From an uncultured Clostridium sp. (GTDB lineage Bacteria > Bacillota_A > Clostridia > TANB77 > CAG-508): a stretch of 9,585 nt of DNA. Positions 5,815 through 9,585 of the stretch are shown here, piece by piece (positions within the stretch are counted from its first letter, which is position 1; each line of letters starts with the position of its first letter). The notes under the pieces were generated by a model, which was given only the letters and a program-made list of their open reading frames with translations, had not been told where the DNA came from and did no database searches. Position numbers and translations under genes: made by a program. The DNA lies in contig CATOLW010000029.1 in assembly GCA_951800935.1 (NCBI GenBank), forward strand, positions 1 through 9,585. The letters run 5' to 3'.

Positions 5815-6053
5815 CAAGAAAAAAGAGGAGTACATTTACACTTACTTTTTAGAGAAAAGAAGCCATAGGCTGAAAGCTTCTTAAGAAAAAGATAAATGGA
5901 AGGTAGCTTTTTTAGTTGATATTCTGAGAAATGAAAAATAGGAATATCCGTTTAAGCCACGTTAAAAGCTAATTAAGATATAATTTTTAAATTATAAATT
6001 AAGGTGGTACCGTGAGAAATATGCTCGCCCTTATAGAAAGGGTGAGCTTTTTT
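5815..6053 (+). promoter_or_regulatory. T-box riboswitch, valine type (specifier GTA)
   Basis: The leader senses uncharged tRNA and lets transcription continue when charged tRNA-Val is scarce. The stem I base is AAAAAAG (5819-5825) pairing with CTTTTTT (5907-5913). AGTA follows on the 5' side of the specifier loop and GAAGGTAG on the 3' side, with specifier codon GTA (Val) at 5903-5905. An upper helix ends in AAGAAGC (5857-5863)/GCTTCTT (5876-5882) around a distal loop containing AGGCTGAAA. GATATTC (5918-5924)/GAATATC (5942-5948) forms a further stem. The conserved T-box is AAGGTGGTACCGTGAG (6001-6016): its TGG binds the tRNA ACCA end, and AAGG can pair with CCTT at 6029-6032 as antiterminator. 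A valine specifier fits the valS gene downstream. Outer limits are approximate. Confidence 0.92.
6023..6053 (+). terminator. Regulated terminator of the T-box leader
   Basis: A 10-bp stem (6023-6032 with 6038-6047, GCTCGCCCTT/AAGGGTGAGC, one G-T pair) with loop ATAGA is followed by T6. Its 5' arm is shared with the antiterminator, so it forms when tRNA-Val is charged. Confidence 0.88.
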
Positions 6054-6080
6054 GATTTTAATAAAGAAAGGAAGATGAAA

Positions 6081-6506
6081 ATGAAAATGGGAATGGATAA
6101 ATTTAAAAGACAATATAGGCAAGAACTGCCTTATCTTAAAATAATGCAAAAAGAAGGCTTAATACCAAATGAAGAAAGGAAGAAAGAAGAATTACTAACA
6201 AAAGAGGAACGTGAGAATAAAGATTTAGACTTGATATATACGTTTTTTAGAAGAGAACTAACAGAAGAAGAAAAACAAAAACTATTAGCAATAGAGGAAG
6301 AAGATTTAACAAGTGAAATAAGTATAGCTATCTTAAAAATGTTAAAAGAATATATTCAAACAGGAAAGTTAGAAAACCAAACATATGAAAATATTGCCAA
6401 ACAAATAAAACCTAAAAAAGTGGAATTACCAGGAGTAGGAGAATTTAGTAAACCACCAGAAGAATGGGGAAAGAAGGAGGAAAAAGACGATGAACAAGAA
6501 TTATAA
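6081..6506 (+). CDS. Unknown charged protein between the T-box and valS
   Basis: I do not recognise this family. From ATG 6081 it is about 141 residues. In-frame ATGs also lie at 6075, 6087 and 6093; 6075 is only two bases from the AAAGGA site (6067-6072), so 6081 or 6087 is more likely. It has no membrane segment and is very rich in Lys and Glu. An N-terminal half reads FKRQYRQELPYLKIMQKEGL; a middle helical part includes LTEEEKQKLLAIEEEDLTSE; the end is Pro/Gly-containing (VELPGVGEFSKPPEEWG) followed by an acidic tail. Its last 17 bases overlap valS, and the valS ribosome site (6474-6480) lies inside it, which suggests translational coupling. Because it sits under the same T-box, it is induced when tRNA-Val is uncharged. 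Any link to valyl-tRNA synthetase is inferred from position only. Confidence 0.72.
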   Translation: MKMGMDKFKRQYRQELPYLKIMQKEGLIPNEERKKEELLTKEERENKDLDLIYTFFRRELTEEEKQKLLAIEEEDLTSEISIAILKMLKEYIQTGKLENQTYENIAKQIKPKKVELPGVGEFSKPPEEWGKKEEKDDEQEL

Positions 6507-9135
6507 TCCAAAAGATTTTGAAGATAAATTATATAAATCTTGGGAAGAAAAAGGTTATTTTAAACCAGACATGGACAAAAACAAAGAAAGTTATTGTATC
6601 ATGATGCCACCACCAAATGTAACAGGAAAACTACATATGGGACATGCTTTAGACGATACTATACAAGATATTTTAATTCGTTTCAAAAGAATGCAAGGCT
6701 ATAATACACTATGGCTTCCAGGAAGTGACCATGCCTCTATTTCAACAGAAATGAAAGTAGTTCAAAAACTAAAAGCAGAAGGAAAAACAAAACAAGACTT
6801 AGGAAGAGAAAAATTTATTGAAGAAGCATGGGAATGGACAAAGCTTTATGGAGGAACTATCCAAGAACAACAAAGAAAATTGGGTTGTTCTTGCGATTGG
6901 GAAAGAAGAAGATTTACGTTAGATGAAGGACTATCAGATGCTGTATTAGAACAATTTGTAACCTTATACAACAAAGGACTAATTTATAAAGGAAAAAGAA
7001 TGGTAAATTGGTGTACCAATTGTAACACATCTATTTCAGATGCAGAGGTAGAATATCATGAAGAAGCATCTCATTTATGGTATATTCGTTATCAAGTAAA
7101 AGGAGAAGACAGCTATATTATAGTGGCTACCACAAGACCAGAAACTATGCTAGGAGATACTGCAGTAGCGGTTCATCCAGAGGATGAAAGATACCAAAAC
7201 ATAATGGGAAAAACTTGTATTTTACCAATCATGAATAAAGAAATTCCAATTATAGCAGATACTTTTGTAGAAAAAGAATTTGGAACAGGAGCTGTAAAAA
7301 TAACTCCAGCACATGACATGAATGATTACCAAGCAGGATTAAGACATAATTTAGAAGTGATAGAAGTATTTGATCAAAATTTTAAAATGGCAAATCTAGT
7401 ACCAGAATATGAAGGAATGGATCTACTAGAAGCAAGAAAGAAGATAGTTGAAAAACTAAAAGAAATAGGTGCTTTAGTAAAAGAGGAAGAATACACACAT
7501 AATGTTGCCAAATGTGAAAGATGTAAAAATACCATAGAGCCTAAAATTTCAGAGCAATGGTTTGTAAAAATGAAAGACTTAGCAGAACCAGCGATAAAAG
7601 CAGTTAGAAATGATGAGATAAAATTTGTTCCAAAAAGATATGAAAAAACCTATTTTAATTGGATGGAAAATATTCAAGACTGGTGTATTTCAAGACAATT
7701 ATGGTGGGGACATCAAATACCAGCATATTATTGCGAAGAATGTGGACATATTAATGTAGCAAAAGTAAAACCAGACAAATGTAAAAAATGTGGTTGCACA
7801 AACTTAACGCAAGATCCAGATACATTAGACACATGGTTTAGCTCAGCATTATGGCCATTTTCAACACTTGGTTGGCCAAACAAAGAAGCCAAGGACCTAA
7901 AAATGTTTTATCCAACCAATGTATTAGTAACTGGTTATGATATTATCTTTTTCTGGGTAGCAAGAATGGTATTTTCAGGCTTAGAAGTGATGAAAGAAAA
8001 ACCATTTCGTGATGTTTTAATTCATGGAATTGTAAGAGATAGTCAAGGAAGAAAAATGTCAAAAACGTTAGGAAATGGTGTAGATCCAATCGAAGTAATT
8101 GACCAATATGGTGCAGATAGTCTAAGATTTTCAGTACTATCAGGAACTACTATGGGAAATGACATTCGCTATTTACCAGAAAAATTAGACCAAGCTTCTA
8201 ACTTTGCTAATAAAATTTGGAATGCGGCAAAATTTATTATTATGAACTTAGCCTCTAAAGAAGAAGTAATAGCCTTTGGAGAATCGATCAAAGACAAAGA
8301 AACTGGAAAGTATAAGTCAGAAGGACTAAAAATAGAAGATAGATGGATTTTAAACAAGTTAGATAACTTAATTAAAACTGTAACCAGAAACATGGAAGAA
8401 TATGACCTAGGAATTGCTTTAGACAATATTTATAGTTTTATCTGGAATGAATTTTGCGATTGGTATATCGAGATGGTAAAAACCAGATTGTATAGTGACA
8501 ACAAGCAAGATAAGATACAAGTAAGCTTTGTTTTAAATTATGTATTTGGTGACAGCTTAAAGCTATTACATCCATTTATGCCATTTGTAACTTCTGAAAT
8601 TTATGCTGAATTAATTAATTATAATGACAAAGAATTAATGATGACAAATTGGCCAAAAACAAAACAAAGAGTTGATTATGACGAAAACAAAGATAGTATT
8701 GAAAAACTAAAAGAAATGATTGTTGAAATTAGAAACATACGTGCAAGCAAAAACATTCATCCATCGAAAAAAGCAGATTTAATAGTAGTAACAAAGAAGT
8801 ATCAAAAAGAAATGGAAGAAGCAAAAGAAATCTTATTAAAACTAGGATTTGGAAAAACAGTTACCGTTCAAAGTGATAAAACTGAAATTCCAGAAGATAG
8901 CATTCAAATTATAACGGATGATATTGAATTATACATGCCATTAGAAGGATTAATCAACAAAGAAGAAGAACAAAAAAGACAAGAAGCTGAAAAAGAAAGA
9001 CTAAAGCAAGAAGTAGCAAGATGTGAAAAAATGCTTTCTAATCCAGGATTTGTAAACAAAGCACCAAAAGCTAAGATAGAAGAAGAAAAACTAAAATTAG
9101 AAAAATATAAAGAAATGCTTGCAAAAATAAACTAA
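6490..9135 (+). CDS. valS: Valyl-tRNA synthetase
   Basis: Attaches valine to tRNA-Val in the cytoplasm. This class I synthetase has 881 residues, the normal length. Visible in order: the ATP-binding PPPNVTGKLHMGHALDD (HIGH-type motif HMGH at 49-52); the editing-domain region with TTRPETMLGDTAVAVHPED; and two Cys-rich elements (CERCKNTIEPKISEQW, and CEECGHINVAKVKPDKCKKC). These are followed by DTWFSSALWPFSTLGWP, TGYDIIFFWVARM, and the second ATP motif KMSKT (522-526, where KMSKS is common). The C-terminal end (about 820-881) is a Lys/Glu-rich coiled coil ending in the LSNPGFVNKAPKAKIEEEK signature of ValS. The start has AAGGAGG at 6474-6480. Expression is controlled by the valine T-box upstream. 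The long frame contains no CGG codon and is uninterrupted; CGC is used as Arg near 8167. Confidence 0.97.
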   Translation: MNKNYNPKDFEDKLYKSWEEKGYFKPDMDKNKESYCIMMPPPNVTGKLHMGHALDDTIQDILIRFKRMQGYNTLWLPGSDHASISTEMKVVQKLKAEGKTKQDLGREKFIEEAWEWTKLYGGTIQEQQRKLGCSCDWERRRFTLDEGLSDAVLEQFVTLYNKGLIYKGKRMVNWCTNCNTSISDAEVEYHEEASHLWYIRYQVKGEDSYIIVATTRPETMLGDTAVAVHPEDERYQNIMGKTCILPIMNKEIPIIADTFVEKEFGTGAVKITPAHDMNDYQAGLRHNLEVIEVFDQNFKMANLVPEYEGMDLLEARKKIVEKLKEIGALVKEEEYTHNVAKCERCKNTIEPKISEQWFVKMKDLAEPAIKAVRNDEIKFVPKRYEKTYFNWMENIQDWCISRQLWWGHQIPAYYCEECGHINVAKVKPDKCKKCGCTNLTQDPDTLDTWFSSALWPFSTLGWPNKEAKDLKMFYPTNVLVTGYDIIFFWVARMVFSGLEVMKEKPFRDVLIHGIVRDSQGRKMSKTLGNGVDPIEVIDQYGADSLRFSVLSGTTMGNDIRYLPEKLDQASNFANKIWNAAKFIIMNLASKEEVIAFGESIKDKETGKYKSEGLKIEDRWILNKLDNLIKTVTRNMEEYDLGIALDNIYSFIWNEFCDWYIEMVKTRLYSDNKQDKIQVSFVLNYVFGDSLKLLHPFMPFVTSEIYAELINYNDKELMMTNWPKTKQRVDYDENKDSIEKLKEMIVEIRNIRASKNIHPSKKADLIVVTKKYQKEMEEAKEILLKLGFGKTVTVQSDKTEIPEDSIQIITDDIELYMPLEGLINKEEEQKRQEAEKERLKQEVARCEKMLSNPGFVNKAPKAKIEEEKLKLEKYKEMLAKIN

Positions 9136-9143
9136 AAAAGAAA

Positions 9144-9178
9144 AAGAGATATCAAAAAAAGATATCTCTTATTTTTTT
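9144..9178 (+). terminator. Intrinsic terminator after valS
   Basis: Perfect 10-bp stem AAGAGATATC/GATATCTCTT (9144-9153 with 9161-9170), A7 loop, then A followed by T7 to 9178. It begins nine bases after the valS stop codon. Its T tract runs into the first Spo0A-box match. Confidence 0.92.
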
Positions 9179-9205
9179 GTCGAAAACTTCTAAGAAATCG
9201 ACAAA
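9176..9205 (+). promoter_or_regulatory. Pair of divergent Spo0A boxes upstream of spoIIAA
   Basis: TTTGTCGAA at 9176-9184 matches the 0A-box consensus as I know it. ATCGACAAA at 9197-9205 is the reverse complement of TTTGTCGAT, one mismatch. The two face each other 12 bases apart, about 20 bases above the -35 of the spoIIAA promoter. Activation of spoIIA by phosphorylated Spo0A is established in Bacillus and Clostridium; its action here is inferred. Confidence 0.72.
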
Positions 9206-9223
9206 ACTTCTTAAATTTTACTC

Positions 9224-9252
9224 TTGGAAAAAAATGTAAATCGTACTATAAT
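9224..9252 (+). promoter_or_regulatory. Promoter of spoIIAA
   Basis: TTGGAA (9224-9229), 17-base spacer, perfect TATAAT (9247-9252). This looks like a sigma-A promoter. The spoIIA operon of B. subtilis uses sigma-H, but no GAAT-type -10 of sigma-H is obvious here. Confidence 0.65.
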
Positions 9253-9290
9253 AAAAAAAGTAAAAACAAAAGAGGAGGAAAAATTAAAAA

Positions 9291-9585
9291 ATGGAATCAA
9301 AATTTTATGAAGAGGACAAGCTTTTAATTTTTAAAATTACAGATGAAATTGATGATTACAGTGTACAAAAGATAAGGAGGAGAGCAGACTATGAAATGGA
9401 AAGATATATGCCTAAAAGAGTTATATTTGATTTTGATTGTGTCACTTTCATGGATAGTGCAGGAATAGGAATGGTAATAGGAAGGTACAAATTTGCTAAC
9501 ATGTTAGGTGCAAAATTAGAAGTAAGTAATTTAACGCAAAGCGTAAAAAGAATCTTTGAAATGAGTGGGATTTTGAAACTAATTC
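9291..9585 (+). CDS. spoIIAA: SpoIIAA, anti-sigma-F factor antagonist, N-terminal part
   Basis: The gene runs off the window after about 98 residues of an expected 110 or so. It is a STAS-domain protein. Unphosphorylated SpoIIAA binds the anti-sigma factor SpoIIAB and frees sigma-F in the forespore (family knowledge). The signature is VIFDFDCVTFMDSAGIGMVIGRY, with the phosphorylatable serine at residue 56 (DSAGIG), near the known position 58 of B. subtilis. It continues with LTQSVKRIFEMSGI as in the family. The ATG at 9291 lies 12 bases after GAGGAGG (9272-9278), a slightly long spacing; no better start is present. spoIIAB and sigF would be expected downstream, outside the window. Confidence 0.93.
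   Translation, partial: MESKFYEEDKLLIFKITDEIDDYSVQKIRRRADYEMERYMPKRVIFDFDCVTFMDSAGIGMVIGRYKFANMLGAKLEVSNLTQSVKRIFEMSGILKLI

Noticed and set aside
6012..6080. Start of the small charged protein at ATG 6012
   Set aside because: That ATG lies in the antiterminator/terminator of the T-box and has no suitable ribosome site; the start near 6081 follows AAAGGA.

Overview
The window is AT-rich Gram-positive DNA from an endospore-forming member of the Bacillota, probably an uncultured Clostridia-like lineage. Evidence: a spoIIIA operon tail (spoIIIAE, AF, AG, AH), the start of spoIIAA, strong AAGGAGG ribosome sites, a T-box leader, and AGA as the dominant arginine codon. Nearly every gene lies on the + strand.

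Layout: 1-278 is the C-terminal end of spoIIIAE. 292-2267 carries spoIIIAF, spoIIIAG and spoIIIAH, closed by a hairpin terminator at 2262-2296. 2295-2501 is a small minus-strand XRE-type regulator. 2710-5748 is a likely operon of 6-phosphofructokinase, a one-pass membrane protein of unknown function, and a FucO-like iron alcohol dehydrogenase. 5766-6053 holds a promoter and a valine-type T-box (specifier GTA). It is followed by an unknown charged protein (6081-6506) that overlaps valS (6490-9135). After the valS terminator come two Spo0A-box matches and a promoter leading into spoIIAA, which runs off the end.

The main discovery is a consistent recoding pattern. Four genes (spoIIIAF twice, spoIIIAG, spoIIIAH, fucO) can only be read as full-length family members if the frame moves +1, and each of the five shift points falls on an in-frame CGG codon in the context CGG-AA. 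I find 17 CGG trinucleotides in the window. The 12 that lie out of frame or across codons cause no shift; the five in frame all do; and no gene uses CGG as ordinary arginine, although CGT, CGC and CGA are read normally. In fucO the shifted reading restores an invariant glycine (C-GGA) and the two iron-binding histidines beyond it. The simplest model is that CGG has no decoding tRNA and the stalled ribosome resumes one base later on GGA, giving genome-wide +1 frameshifting at CGG. A technical or pseudogene explanation is possible but fits the phase pattern poorly.

Functionally, the spoIIIA proteins build the channel between mother cell and forespore, and SpoIIAA controls sigma-F. The central genes serve glycolysis and fermentative aldehyde/diol metabolism. 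valS is controlled by tRNA-Val charging.
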